A stretch of 64,000 nt of DNA from Hyphomicrobium_A sp963817485 (GCA_963817485.1 CAWFOR010000023.1:1-64000), one strand, 5' to 3'; positions 24,551 through 34,715 are shown, counted from the first letter of the stretch. Notes: generated by a model not told the origin, from the sequence alone. Made by a program: numbers and translations.

Positions 24551-24589
24551 GCGTCCCCGCTCGCGCCGCGTTGCTTGCGTTCGGATCGA

Positions 24590-24766
24590 TTACTGCTTGC
24601 CCGAGCCGCCGCCCGTGCCGTCATCACCGCTCTGGCCGCTGCCGCCGCCGGTCCCGTCGCCGGAGTCGGTTTTGGTCGTGTCGTCGCCCGCGAAAGCCGG
24701 AAGCGTGAGCGAAGCGCTGCAAAGGAGAACCGCGGACAGCGCCGCGAGAGCCAGTTTGAGCTTCAT
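24590..24766 (-). CDS. Small exported Gly/Asp-rich peptide
   Basis: A 58-residue product starting at the ATG at 24766, preceded by AAGGAGGGG. Residues 1-26 form a signal peptide (MKLKLALAALSAVLLCSAS) ending in a typical cleavage site LPAFA before GDD. The mature part, about 32 residues, is low-complexity and has two copies of DGTGGGSG. No known family is recognised. It lies upstream of the CHASE2 gene on the same strand, 39 bases away, so the two may share a transcript and perhaps a periplasmic context. Confidence 0.65.
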   Translation of the reverse strand: MKLKLALAALSAVLLCSASLTLPAFAGDDTTKTDSGDGTGGGSGQSGDDGTGGGSGKQ

Positions 24767-24869
24767 GGTGTCCCCTCCTTGTCGGTCAGGCGTTGGGCCC
24801 GACCATCGCACCACAATCGGTGCGGCGGCAACTCTGCGACGCGATTGCGGCGCGTTTCGGGTGCGGCCC

Positions 24870-26375
24870 TCAGGCGACGATTTTCTGATTGTATTCGCCG
24901 ACTTCCGGGAACTTCGCGAGCTCGCGATCGATGTCGGCGAAGATCGCCTTCATGTTCGCTTCCGACGTGGGGCTCTCCACGACCACGACCAGCTCGGGCT
25001 TGTTGGAGGAGGCGCGCACCAGCCCCCAGGTGCCATCCTCCAGCGTGACGCGCACGCCGTTCACCGTGACGAGATCGCGGATTTTCTGGCCGGCAACGCT
25101 GGCTCCGCTCGCGGCGCGCTTCTGGTAATGCTCAACCATGCGATCGACGACGGCGTACTTTTTCTCGTCGTCGCAGTGCGGCGACATGGTCGGCGATTGA
25201 TAGGTTTTCGGCAGTTCGCGCTTCAGCTCTGCCATGGTCTTGCCGGCGGCGCGATCGAGCATGTCGCAGACGGCGAGCGCGGCGACGAGGCCGTCGTCGT
25301 AGCCGCGGCCCAGCGGCGGCTGGAAGAAGAAGTGGCCGCTCTTCTCGAAGCCGACGAGCGCCTTCTGCTCGAAGGTGTAGCGCTTCATGTAGGAGTGGCC
25401 GGTCTTCCAGTAGAGCGCCTTGGCGCCGTTGGCCTGCAGCACCGGATCGGTGAGGAAGAGCCCCGTCGACTTCACGTCGGCGACGAACAGCGCGTTCTTG
25501 AACCTCGCCGAGATATCGCGCGCCAGCATGACACCGACGGTGTCGGCGAAGATCTCGTGGCCTTCGTTGTCGACGACGCCGCAGCGGTCGCCGTCGCCGT
25601 CGAAGCCGAGCCCGACGTCGGCCTTGTGCTTGACGACCGCTTCGGCGATCGCGTGCAGCATCTTCATGTCTTCGGGGTTGGGGTTGTAGCGCGGGAAGGT
25701 GTAGTCGAGCTTGGTGTCGAGCGGCACCACCTCGCAGCCGACGGCTTCCAGAACCTGCGGCGCGAATGCGCCGGCCGTGCCGTTGCCGCAGGCGGCGACA
25801 ACCTTCAGGCGGCGCTTCAGCTTGGGCCGGTCGGCCAGCGCCTTCATGTAGCGCTCGGCCATGTCGGGAACGAAGATATAGCGGCCGCCGTCCGCGGTCT
25901 TATATGTGCCGGACAGCACGATCTCTTTGAGACGCGTCATCTCGTCGGGCCCGAAGGTCAACGGGCGTGCGAGCCCCATCTTGATGCCGGTCCAGCCGTT
26001 GTCGTTGTGCGAGGCCGTCACCATGGCGACGCCTTCGACATCGAGGTCGAACTGCGCGAAGTAAGCCGTGGGCGACAGCGCGAGCCCGATGTCGTGCACC
26101 TCGCAGCCCCCGGCGAGCAGGCCGTTGATCAGCGCCTGCTTCACGGAGGCGGAATAGGAGCGGTAGTCGTGGCCGGTGACGAGGCGCTTCTTGACCCCGC
26201 GCTCGGCAAACAGCGTCGCCATGCCAAGCCCCACCGCGGTCAGCCCCAGGAGGTTGATCTCCTGCGGGAACAGCCAGCGCGCATCGTACTCGCGAAAGCC
26301 CGTCGGCTTGACGAGCGGTAGCCGCTCGAAGTCGGCGGTGTTCGGCTTCAAGTCGGCGCGCGGGGGAGGGAGCAT
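24870..26375 (-). CDS. Phosphomannomutase/phosphoglucomutase
   Basis: An alpha-D-phosphohexomutase of 501 residues, converting mannose or glucose 6-phosphate and 1-phosphate in nucleotide-sugar, polysaccharide and glycan synthesis. The four-domain family marks are visible: the phosphoserine loop TASHN with Ser122, the metal loop DGDGDR (259-264), the sugar-binding loop GFEKSGHFFF, and the C-terminal phosphate-binding RASSNKPELVVVVE. Dual-specificity PMM/PGM (AlgC-like) is the best guess; strict specificity cannot be read. The gene stands alone: upstream lies a convergent-free gap of 140 bases before the aspartic protease gene, also on the minus strand. Confidence 0.92.
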   Translation of the reverse strand: MLPPPRADLKPNTADFERLPLVKPTGFREYDARWLFPQEINLLGLTAVGLGMATLFAERGVKKRLVTGHDYRSYSASVKQALINGLLAGGCEVHDIGLALSPTAYFAQFDLDVEGVAMVTASHNDNGWTGIKMGLARPLTFGPDEMTRLKEIVLSGTYKTADGGRYIFVPDMAERYMKALADRPKLKRRLKVVAACGNGTAGAFAPQVLEAVGCEVVPLDTKLDYTFPRYNPNPEDMKMLHAIAEAVVKHKADVGLGFDGDGDRCGVVDNEGHEIFADTVGVMLARDISARFKNALFVADVKSTGLFLTDPVLQANGAKALYWKTGHSYMKRYTFEQKALVGFEKSGHFFFQPPLGRGYDDGLVAALAVCDMLDRAAGKTMAELKRELPKTYQSPTMSPHCDDEKKYAVVDRMVEHYQKRAASGASVAGQKIRDLVTVNGVRVTLEDGTWGLVRASSNKPELVVVVESPTSEANMKAIFADIDRELAKFPEVGEYNQKIVA

Positions 26376-26515
26376 GGGAGGCCCTTCGAAGGTGTCGGGG
26401 AAGGCTGCGGCAGGTGTAACCGTCGCGCACGCGTTAGTCGATCCTGCGACATTCGACCCGCGGCTTTTGGCCCTAACGCTTTCAAATTATCGGCGCTGGC
26501 AGAGTAGTCTTTAGG

Positions 26516-27091
26516 CTATTCCTGCAGGACGAGTATGCCAGACCGCATGTCGAATCGCGACAGCCGGCTCAAGAACGTCATCCCGAGCAGCGAGGTCTTG
26601 AGCCGCCCGCGCTCGGCCACGGCCGCCGGAACATTGCGCACGGTGATGTCGCCGATGGACACCCGGTCGAGCGTCACGGGAGCGACGCGGGCGACGCCGT
26701 TGGCCGTGGTGACGGCCTGCGTGAAATCGCTGTTGTTGAGAGAGAGCCCGGCGCGCTGGGCGTCCTCGTAGGTCAGGGCGATCATGGTGGCGCCCGTGTC
26801 GACCATGACGTCGATCGAGCGGCCGTTGACCTCGGCCTCCGCATTGAAGTGGCCGTTACGCCCTGCCTTCAGCTCGACGATGGAGCTCGAGGCTTGCTGC
26901 TGTGGCGTCGGCAATTCCGATTGTGCGGCGGTGCGGGCGTCAATGTCGCTCGGCGTCGGGAGGCCCAAGAGCTGCTCGGCGCCCGTCTTGAGCGTCTCGA
27001 AGTGGCTGAAGGCCGCGGCGCCGATGAGCGCGACGACGGCCCAGCTCGCCGCCTCACGTAAAAGCTGCCGATTGCCTGAGGTGAGCGCCAT
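26516..27091 (-). CDS. Membrane-anchored retropepsin-like aspartic protease (TIGR02281 type), copy 1
   Basis: 191 residues with one N-terminal membrane span (about 13-30) and a C-terminal single-domain aspartic protease fold. The catalytic motif is VDTGATMIAL, within the pattern INGRSIDVMVDTGA and followed by NGVARVAPVTLDRVSIG, and ends in LLGMTFLSRLSRFDM. This is the clan AA family TIGR02281 found in Alphaproteobacteria; such proteins work as dimers at the inner membrane. The substrate is unknown. It lies 65 bases downstream of a second member with the same architecture and is probably cotranscribed with it. Confidence 0.88.
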   Translation of the reverse strand: MALTSGNRQLLREAASWAVVALIGAAAFSHFETLKTGAEQLLGLPTPSDIDARTAAQSELPTPQQQASSSIVELKAGRNGHFNAEAEVNGRSIDVMVDTGATMIALTYEDAQRAGLSLNNSDFTQAVTTANGVARVAPVTLDRVSIGDITVRNVPAAVAERGRLKTSLLGMTFLSRLSRFDMRSGILVLQE

Positions 27092-27156
27092 GATCGGGGA
27101 TGAGCCAGCCGGGTGAGCTTGCGCAGAGTGGGTTTATGCTTGCCCGAGCGGGGCCA

Positions 27157-27864
27157 TCAGCCCCGGAGCGTTAGGAAGTCTTTCGAAAATTCATACGAAC
27201 GCAAACGAGTTAAGAAACTCATACCAAGCAAGTTCTCGTTAACGCTGCCGGGGCGCGCGACGAGGGCATCCACATTGTGGATCACGAGCGGCCCGATGGC
27301 GATGGAACGCAGACGCACCGGCGCCGCATAGGTGAGGCCGTTCGCGGTCTGCACGGGGACCGTATAGGACAGGTCGCGCGTATCGACGCCAGCGCTCGCG
27401 GCGTCCGCCGGCTTGAGGACGACGGTCGAAGCGCCGGTGTCGACGAGCAGCAGCATCGCCTGGCCGTTGATCGACGCGCGAACCGAGAAGTGCCCGTCGA
27501 ACCGCTTGCGTACGCGCACGGCGCGCTCGCTCTTGTCCTCCGTCTCGACCACCATCGTCTGCCCGGCGGGCAGAAGCTCGCCCGCGACGCGGTAGGCGAC
27601 GGCCGACAGCTCCTGCCGGTAGGTGTAGCTCGTGACGAGGAACAGCCCGAACGCGGCCCAGGTCATGAGATAGCGGATCGCGCGCAGGGGCCGGCTGCGC
27701 TCGTCGGCGAGGATGAGCAGCAGGTAGACCGCGATGAGCAGCACGCCGGCGGCAAGGATCGCGATCTCGGTGTTGTCCATGGTGGACAAGACCTGCACGT
27801 CGCCGCGCAGGAAGAACAGCACGCCCGCGATCACGAGAAAGGCCAGGAGCAGCCACGCCATCAT
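27157..27864 (-). CDS. Membrane retropepsin-like aspartic protease (TIGR02281 type), copy 2
   Basis: 235 residues. Three hydrophobic spans (about 2-19, 33-53, 64-82) precede the protease domain, which has VDTGASTVVLKP as catalytic motif and the same downstream order as copy 1: TANGLTYAAPVRLRSIAIG and NLLGMSFLTRLRSYEF. The extra spans compared with copy 1 suggest different placement or partners. It follows the DUF1289 gene with only four bases between the stop and this ATG, so translation is probably coupled. The pair likely arose by duplication, though the domains have diverged strongly. Confidence 0.88.
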   Translation of the reverse strand: MMAWLLLAFLVIAGVLFFLRGDVQVLSTMDNTEIAILAAGVLLIAVYLLLILADERSRPLRAIRYLMTWAAFGLFLVTSYTYRQELSAVAYRVAGELLPAGQTMVVETEDKSERAVRVRKRFDGHFSVRASINGQAMLLLVDTGASTVVLKPADAASAGVDTRDLSYTVPVQTANGLTYAAPVRLRSIAIGPLVIHNVDALVARPGSVNENLLGMSFLTRLRSYEFSKDFLTLRG

Positions 27865-27868
27865 TGGC

Positions 27869-28039
27869 TTACCCTTCGACCACCGGCATCTCGCGCGCGG
27901 GCAGCTCTTCCATGATGCGGCGCCGCTCCGTGCTCGTCATCGCCGACCAGCGGGCGATCTCCTCGATTGTGCGACGGCAGCCGAGGCACAGACCCGTTGC
28001 GCGATCGATCTCGCACACGTCGACGCAAGGGCTCTCCAT
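27869..28039 (-). CDS. DUF1289 small cysteine protein
   Basis: A 56-residue protein read from the ATG at 28039 to the TAA at 27871-27869. It shows the DUF1289 pattern: SPCVDVCEID, GLCLGCRRTIEEIARW, then TSTERRRIMEELPAR. The four Cys in CxxxC and CxxC spacing suggest a metal or iron-sulfur site. Function is unknown. It begins the likely operon with the two aspartic proteases; DUF1289 genes next to short membrane or regulatory genes are common in Alphaproteobacteria. Confidence 0.85.
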   Translation of the reverse strand: MESPCVDVCEIDRATGLCLGCRRTIEEIARWSAMTSTERRRIMEELPAREMPVVEG

Positions 28040-28137
28040 CAAGGCTCAAGCTCGCTGTCCGGCGCCGGCATTCCGGCTCGCATTATGTGCCGAATATGTA
28101 GCGTCGGGGCTGTGGCGGCACAATGTCTGGGGTCGGC

Positions 28138-29760
<1,623 letters not shown>

Positions 29761-29968
29761 GTGTGGAATCCCGGGGCCGGCCCATACGAGCCGGAACATT
29801 GAAGGACAATCTCTGGATGATTTCCTAACTAAGTGTTTATCAAGGCAATATTTGGACTTGAAGGTAGCTGCAAGACGAGCTTGTCAGCCGCTATTTGCTG
29901 CTCCCCGCGTTGTCGAAGGCCGCTCGCGCCGCTACGCTCGCACGTTAACCTCCGGCGCATCACAAGCC

Positions 29969-30580
29969 ATGCGGATCATCGAAACGCGCAGCGCACCCAA
30001 TCCCCGCCGGGTGCGTATCTTCCTCGCGGAGAAACAGATCGCGGTGCCGTTCGAGGAGGTCGAGATTATGCAGGGCGAGCTGCGCAACCCGGAGTTCTCG
30101 GCCCTGAACCCATTGCAGCGGGTGCCCGTGCTGGTCCTCGATGATGGGAGCGCGATTGCGGAATCGGTCGCCATCTGCCGCTATTTCGAGGAGCTACAAC
30201 CCGAGCCGGCGCTGTTCGGGCGCGGCGCGCTGGGGCGCGCGCAAGTCGAGATGTGGAACAGGCGGGCGGAGCTTGGATTGTTTCAGGCTGTCGCCTCGGT
30301 GTTCCGTCACCTGCATCCCAAGATGAGCGGGCTCGAGCTACCGCAGGTGTCCGCCTGGGGCGAAGCCAACAAGACGAAGGTTGCGGAGATGCTCGCGCTT
30401 CTTGATGCTAGGCTCGGAGAAGCGCGCTTTATCGCGGGCGATGAGTATTCCATAGCCGACATTACCGCGCTCGTGGCCGTCGACTTCATGCGGGCGGCGC
30501 GGCTGCGGCGGCCGGAAGCGCTCGCCAACCTCGAGCGCTGGCACCGCGAGGTGTCGGCGCGGCCGAGTGCGGCAGCTTGA
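29969..30580 (+). CDS. Glutathione S-transferase
   Basis: A 203-residue GST from the ATG at 29969 (MRIIETRSAPNPRRVRIF). The N-terminal thioredoxin-like half has the glutathione-binding VPVLVLDDGSAIAESVAICRY segment (cis-Pro and Glu-Ser pair), and the all-alpha half has EYSIADITALVAVDF, the N-capping box. The catalytic residue at the N-terminus is probably Ser or Asn near residue 8-10. Cytosolic; conjugates glutathione to electrophiles or acts as a peroxidase; the exact substrate is unknown. In-frame codons upstream to 29573 overlap the divergent kinase and are not part of the gene. The next gene (MBL hydrolase) starts 49 bases downstream. Confidence 0.9.
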   Translation: MRIIETRSAPNPRRVRIFLAEKQIAVPFEEVEIMQGELRNPEFSALNPLQRVPVLVLDDGSAIAESVAICRYFEELQPEPALFGRGALGRAQVEMWNRRAELGLFQAVASVFRHLHPKMSGLELPQVSAWGEANKTKVAEMLALLDARLGEARFIAGDEYSIADITALVAVDFMRAARLRRPEALANLERWHREVSARPSAAA

Positions 30581-30629
30581 GAGAGAACTGGGCGAAACCA
30601 GCAATGCCAATGCGATTTGCGAGACGCGC

Positions 30630-31373
30630 ATGAAGCTCACAATCGTCGGCTCGGGCGACGCCTTCGGCTCCGGCGGCCGGCTGCAGACCTGCTACCACGT
30701 TGGGCTTGGCGGCGAGGATGTGCTGATCGACTGCGGCGCCACTGCGCTCATCGGCATGCAGCAGCTCGGGCTCGATCCCGACCGCGTATCGACGATCTTC
30801 ATCTCGCACCTTCACGGCGATCACTTCGCGGGGCTCGTGTGGTTCCTGCTGCACGCCCACTATGTGACGGAGCGTACGGTGCCGCTCACCATCACAGGGC
30901 CCGCGGGCATCGCGCAGCGCTTTGCGACGGCGGCCGACACGCTGTTTCCCGGGACGACCGCGATCTCGAAGCGCTTCGAAATGCGTTTCATCGAATACGC
31001 AGAAGGCGTGCCCCTCGACGTCGGACCCTTACGCGTCACGGCCTACGAGGTGCGCCATCCCTCCGGCGCGCCGCCCTACGCCTTGAGGCTCGAGGGCAAC
31101 GGCAAGACCGTGGGCTTCTCCGGCAACTCCCGATGGGTCGAAAGTCTCTTCAAAGCATCCAACGGCGCCGACCTCTACATCAGCGAGTGCTTCAGTTTCG
31201 CTGAGCCGATCGGCTACCATATGGCCTGGAGCGACATCGAGAAGAACCTCGACAGGTTCGGTGCCAAGCGCGTGCTGCTGACGCACATGAATGCCGACAT
31301 GCTCGCCCGCTCCGCGCAGATACGCGACCCCCGCGTGCTCGTGGCGAGCGACGGCATGCAGATTGACATCTGA
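30630..31373 (+). CDS. RNase Z-like MBL-fold metallo-hydrolase
   Basis: A 247-residue protein from MKLTIVGSGDAFGSGG. The metal-binding motif HLHGDH lies near residue 57, with later metal ligands in FSGNSRW, YISECF and LTHMN. The G(S/T)GDAF start and the spacing resemble the RNase Z/PqqB-like branch of MBL proteins rather than glyoxalases. The family does not decide whether this is an RNA nuclease or a small-molecule hydrolase. It lies between GST and a uracil-DNA glycosylase gene on the same strand, with very short gaps, so an operon is likely. Confidence 0.85.
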   Translation: MKLTIVGSGDAFGSGGRLQTCYHVGLGGEDVLIDCGATALIGMQQLGLDPDRVSTIFISHLHGDHFAGLVWFLLHAHYVTERTVPLTITGPAGIAQRFATAADTLFPGTTAISKRFEMRFIEYAEGVPLDVGPLRVTAYEVRHPSGAPPYALRLEGNGKTVGFSGNSRWVESLFKASNGADLYISECFSFAEPIGYHMAWSDIEKNLDRFGAKRVLLTHMNADMLARSAQIRDPRVLVASDGMQIDI

Positions 31374-31391
31374 TTGGCGAGCGGGGGAGCC

Positions 31392-32009
31392 GTGGCAACT
31401 GCTCTCGATCGACTGGCAGCGCAAATCCGCGCCTGCCGGATCTGCGTGGACCATCCTGTCGGCACACCCTTGGCGCACGCGCCGCGGCCCGTCCTGCGCG
31501 TCAGCCGCACGGCCCGGATCGCCGTCGTCGGGCAGGCGCCGGGAACGCGCGTGCATGCATCGGGCATCCCCTTCAGCGATGCGTCCGGCGAACGGCTGCG
31601 TGCCTGGATGGGCGTGACCGCGGACGAGTTCTACGACGTGCGCCGTGTCGCAATCGTGCCCATGGGCTTCTGCTATCCGGGCCAGGACGCGAACGGTGGC
31701 GACCTACCGCCGCGAAGAGAATGCGCGCCACGCTGGCGCCCGCGGCTGTTTGAGCAGCTGCCGCAGATCGAGCTGATGCTTCTCGTCGGCGGCTACGCGC
31801 AGCGCTGGCATCTGAAGGAGCGCGCGCGCGCCGGCGTCACCGCGACGGTCGAGGACTGGCGCGCGATTCTGGAGGGCACCGATCGCCCGTGCTGCCTGCC
31901 GCTGCCGCATCCGTCCTGGCGCAACAACGCTTGGCTCAAGGCACGTCCGTGGTTCGAGGAAAAGCTCGTTCCCCGCCTGCAGGCCGAGGTTCGGGCCCTC
32001 CTCGCCTGA
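31392..32009 (+). CDS. Uracil-DNA glycosylase family protein
   Basis: About 205 residues. The start is GTG at 31392, preceded by GGGGGAG, only 18 bases after the MBL stop. The UDG fold is indicated by ICRICVDHPVG near the N-terminus, VVGQAPGTRVHASGIPFSD (the catalytic water-activating loop), GFCYPG and the C-terminal LPHPSWRN (the His-Pro-Ser minor-groove loop). The N-terminal Cys pair is seen, but the four-Cys iron-sulfur set of family 4 UDGs is not obvious, so it may be a divergent member with other specificity. Role: removal of uracil or damaged bases from DNA, or an RNA/nucleotide relative. Cotranscribed with GST and MBL is likely. Confidence 0.82.
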   Translation: MATALDRLAAQIRACRICVDHPVGTPLAHAPRPVLRVSRTARIAVVGQAPGTRVHASGIPFSDASGERLRAWMGVTADEFYDVRRVAIVPMGFCYPGQDANGGDLPPRRECAPRWRPRLFEQLPQIELMLLVGGYAQRWHLKERARAGVTATVEDWRAILEGTDRPCCLPLPHPSWRNNAWLKARPWFEEKLVPRLQAEVRALLA

Positions 32010-32082
32010 GGAAATGATTTTCCTGCATCCCCCTTGACGGCCGCCTTGATCGCCCGCCTTAATCGCGCATTGTGCGCGAAAT

Positions 32083-32098
32083 TGGAAACAGATTTCCA
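32083..32098. promoter_or_regulatory. Palindrome TGGAAA-CAGA-TTTCCA upstream of the Lrp gene
   Basis: A perfect 6-4-6 inverted repeat ends 11 bases before the Lrp ATG. Its size and position fit an autoregulatory operator for the Lrp/AsnC protein, whose dimers bind short dyads. The match to an Lrp consensus is not otherwise tested. Confidence 0.55.
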
Positions 32099-32109
32099 TA
32101 CAGGCGGTC

Positions 32110-32604
32110 ATGCTCGACGAAATGGATATCAAGATCCTCCGCATCCTGCAGGAGGACTGCACGCGCCCGGTCGCCGATATCGGCAAGGAGGTCGGCCTGT
32201 CGACGACGCCGTGCTGGCGGCGCATCCAGAAGCTCGAGGAGGCCGGGGTGATGGAGCGCCGCGTGGCCATTCTCGACCCGCACAAGGTCAACGCGGGCGT
32301 CACCGTGATCGTCTCGATCAAGACCGATCAGCACAGCCTCGCGTGGCTCGAGCGCTTCCATGCCGCGGTCGCGGATTTTCCGGAGGTCGTGGAGTTCTAC
32401 CGGATGTCGGGCGAGGTCGACTATCTCTTGCGCGTCGTCGTACCGGATATCGCGGCCTACGACGTGTTCTACAAAAAGCTGATCGCACGCATCGAGATCG
32501 CCAAGGTGTCTTCGTCCTTCGCCATGGAGCAGATCAAGTACACGACCGCGCTACCGCTGCATTTCGCGCGCGAGGATGGTGCTGAGCGTGCGAGCAAGGC
32601 TTAG
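32110..32604 (+). CDS. Lrp/AsnC family transcriptional regulator
   Basis: A 164-residue regulator. The N-terminal winged helix-turn-helix runs over about residues 1-60 (LDEMDIKILRILQEDC, VADIGKEVGLSTTPCWRRIQKLEEAG), and the C-terminal RAM/AsnC ligand domain follows (VTVIVSIKTDQ, GEVDYLLRVVVPDIAAYDVFYKKL). It binds DNA as a dimer or octamer and usually responds to an amino acid. The ligand cannot be read. A palindrome sits just before the start. It converges with the MAPEG gene, and the target genes are not obvious among its neighbours. Confidence 0.93.
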   Translation: MLDEMDIKILRILQEDCTRPVADIGKEVGLSTTPCWRRIQKLEEAGVMERRVAILDPHKVNAGVTVIVSIKTDQHSLAWLERFHAAVADFPEVVEFYRMSGEVDYLLRVVVPDIAAYDVFYKKLIARIEIAKVSSSFAMEQIKYTTALPLHFAREDGAERASKA

Positions 32605-32613
32605 CCGCAAGGA

Positions 32614-33013
32614 CTAGACCAGCAGGTAGAGCGCCGACAGCGAGAAGCACATCAGTGCGGCGAAGCCCATGGCCGTGAACGTCAGCTGCATCCCCCAGAC
32701 TCTGTACTTGAGGATTTGCGGTGTCTGCGACAGACCGTAGGCGTGCAGCACGCGGCCGGCGACCAGACGTCAAGCCGACGAGATGCGTGAGAATGTGCGG
32801 CGGGCCCAAGCTCTCCGCGAGCGCCATGAGCAGCAGCGCGAAGGGCGCGTACTCGGCGAAGTTCGCGTGCACGCGCATACGGCGTAAGAGCTGCGCATCC
32901 TCCGCGTGCCCGATCTCGACGCGCTGCTGTCGCCGCCAGCCAATCACACGCACGCTCAAGTAGAGATAGAGCACGGTCAACAGCGAGGCATAGAAGGCGG
33001 TGATCCTCAACAT
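32614..33013 (-). CDS. MAPEG family membrane protein, one frameshift
   Basis: Starts at MLRITAFYASLLTVLYLYLSV (ATG at 33013). Four membrane spans are predicted, and the MAPEG signature RxxNxxE region is visible as RRMRVHANFAEYAPFALLLM. A shift near 32767 (TTGACGTCTGG, one base too many) separates the last part, which then reads LVAGRVLHAYGLSQTPQ and ends ALYLLV at the TAG at 32616-32614. The full protein is about 132 residues, the normal MAPEG length. Family members are membrane-bound glutathione transferases or related proteins. Converges with the Lrp gene. Confidence 0.78.
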
Positions 33014-33094
33014 GGCAGGCTCCCCAGAAGACTGGGCCGAGATTAGCACGCGCGCGCGATCACAGCAGGAGCTCAACTCCGTGCGGAAGTCCGC

Positions 33095-33982
33095 TCAGAC
33101 CTTCGACCCGCCGTGCGCGTTGAGGCGCGCGATGAGGCTCGAGGTGTCCCAGCGGCCGCCGCCCATGCGCTGCAGCTCGGCGTAGAACTGATCGACGAGC
33201 GCCGTGACCGGGAGGCTCGAGCGGTTGCGTTGGGCCTCCGCGAGGCAGATCCCCAAGTCCTTGCGCATCCAGTCGACCGCGAAGCCGAAATCGAAGCGGC
33301 CTTCGCTCATTGTTTTCCACCGGTTCTCGAGCGGCCAGGACTGCGCCGCACCCTTCGAGATCGTTTCCATCACGACGGGGAGATCGAGGCCGGCGTTCTG
33401 CGCGAAGTCGATCGCCTCGGCGAGCGCCTGCAGCATGCCGGCGATGGCGATCTGGTTGACCATCTTGGCGAGCTGGCCGGCGCCTGACGGTCCGATGCGA
33501 TTGACGGAGCGGGCATACGTAGAGATGAACGGCTTTGCGCGCGCGAACGCCTGCTCGTCGCCGCCCATCATCACCGTGAGCACCCCGTTCTGCGCTCCGG
33601 CCTGGCCGCCGGAGACGGGCGCGTCGAGGAAGGAGAAGCCGCGCTCGGAGGCAGCAGTGCTGAGTTCGCGTGCGACCTCGGCCGAAGCCGTCGTGTGGTC
33701 GACGAAGATGGTGTCCGCCCCCATGCCGTGGAAGGCGCCGTTCTCGCCTGTCGTCACGGCCCGCAGGTCGTCGTCGTTGCCGACGCAGCAGAATACGACT
33801 TCGGCGCCGGCGGCGGCTGCGGCCGGCGTCGGCGCGCTGCGCCCGCCGTACTCGGCGACCCACGCCTTTGCCTTGGCCTCGTTGCGGTTATAGGCGACGA
33901 CGTCGTGGCCGCCCTTCTTGAGCAGGTGGCCGGCCATGGGATACCCCATGACGCCGAGCCCGATCCACGCGACGTGCGCCAT
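33095..33982 (-). CDS. Beta-hydroxyacid dehydrogenase (3-hydroxyisobutyrate dehydrogenase family)
   Basis: 295 residues. The Rossmann start WIGLGVMGYPMAGHLLKKG binds NAD(P); then FVDHTTASAEVAREL, the substrate motif DAPVSGGQAGAQNG, and GAGQLAKMVNQ with the catalytic Lys. The ends fit 3-hydroxyisobutyrate dehydrogenase, tartronate semialdehyde reductase or glyoxylate/succinic semialdehyde reductases; specificity is unclear. Cytosolic. The gene stands alone between the MAPEG and the 2OG-oxygenase genes, all on the minus strand, but gaps of about 80 bases leave operon structure open. Confidence 0.9.
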   Translation of the reverse strand: MAHVAWIGLGVMGYPMAGHLLKKGGHDVVAYNRNEAKAKAWVAEYGGRSAPTPAAAAAGAEVVFCCVGNDDDLRAVTTGENGAFHGMGADTIFVDHTTASAEVARELSTAASERGFSFLDAPVSGGQAGAQNGVLTVMMGGDEQAFARAKPFISTYARSVNRIGPSGAGQLAKMVNQIAIAGMLQALAEAIDFAQNAGLDLPVVMETISKGAAQSWPLENRWKTMSEGRFDFGFAVDWMRKDLGICLAEAQRNRSSLPVTALVDQFYAELQRMGGGRWDTSSLIARLNAHGGSKV

Positions 33983-34052
33983 GCTGGCCTCCTCGATCCG
34001 CGGGCCGCCGACGACGCTGTCGCCGGCGGTCCCGAGGCTGCTCAGTGCGGAG

Positions 34053-34715
34053 CTAGTGCTTGATGGGCTGGGTGGGGAACGCGAGCTGCTCGCGTGCGCG
34101 CCAATCGTTGGTCACGTAGTTGATGATGATCGACTTGCGCACGCCGTCGATCTTGCGCCGCTCGAAGCCGTGGTAGGTGATGTTGGAGGGCACGAATACG
34201 AGCGCCGCGTTGCTCTCGAAGGGCGAGCGGCCGACGTGGCCCTTGTCCGCATCGTAGATGTCGGTCCCGAGCGCGGCGTGGCTCGGATCCTTCGATGTAT
34301 AGAGCAGCATCGTGAACAGCTTGACGCCGAGGTCGGTGTGGGGCTCGAGCCAGAAGCCGTCGGTGTCCTGCGCGATCTCGACGCGCAGGTAGGAGCCGTC
34401 GAGGCTGGTGCCGAAGTGCTGCTCGATGCGGTCGGTGACGGTCTTGCTCTGGAAGGCGTCGTTGAAGGCCTGGCATACCGGGAATTGGCCCATGTTCTCG
34501 GCGTCGAAGTACTTGCGGGTGTTGTTGTGCAGCTCGCGCTTGCCGGAAACGCCGTCGAGCGGCGGCGCTTCGAAGGGGAGGGCGAGAATAGTGTCGATCA
34601 CGTCCTGGGGAAGGCACTGACGCAGGAACCAGTGCTTGTAGGGTGTCGGCGTGAACTTCGAGGTTTCGATGCTGTTCAGCAGCGAGTCGACGATTGCTTG
34701 CTTTGTTATGGCCAT
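34053..34715 (-). CDS. 2-oxoglutarate/Fe(II)-dependent oxygenase-like protein
   Basis: A 220-residue protein from MAITKQAIVDSLLNS. The double-stranded beta-helix marks are present: HTD in EPHTDLGVKLFTMLLY (His and Asp ligands) and the second His in NITYHGFERRKIDG, with a basic residue in RKSIIINYV that could hold 2-oxoglutarate. It resembles the 2OG-Fe(II) oxygenase group near sugar and glycan clusters (PF13640-like). Substrate unknown. I chose the ATG at 34715 because the family homology begins there; the longer upstream frame is not conserved. The 331 bases to the next gene hold a terminator of the upstream gene and little else. Confidence 0.75.
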   Translation of the reverse strand: MAITKQAIVDSLLNSIETSKFTPTPYKHWFLRQCLPQDVIDTILALPFEAPPLDGVSGKRELHNNTRKYFDAENMGQFPVCQAFNDAFQSKTVTDRIEQHFGTSLDGSYLRVEIAQDTDGFWLEPHTDLGVKLFTMLLYTSKDPSHAALGTDIYDADKGHVGRSPFESNAALVFVPSNITYHGFERRKIDGVRKSIIINYVTNDWRAREQLAFPTQPIKH

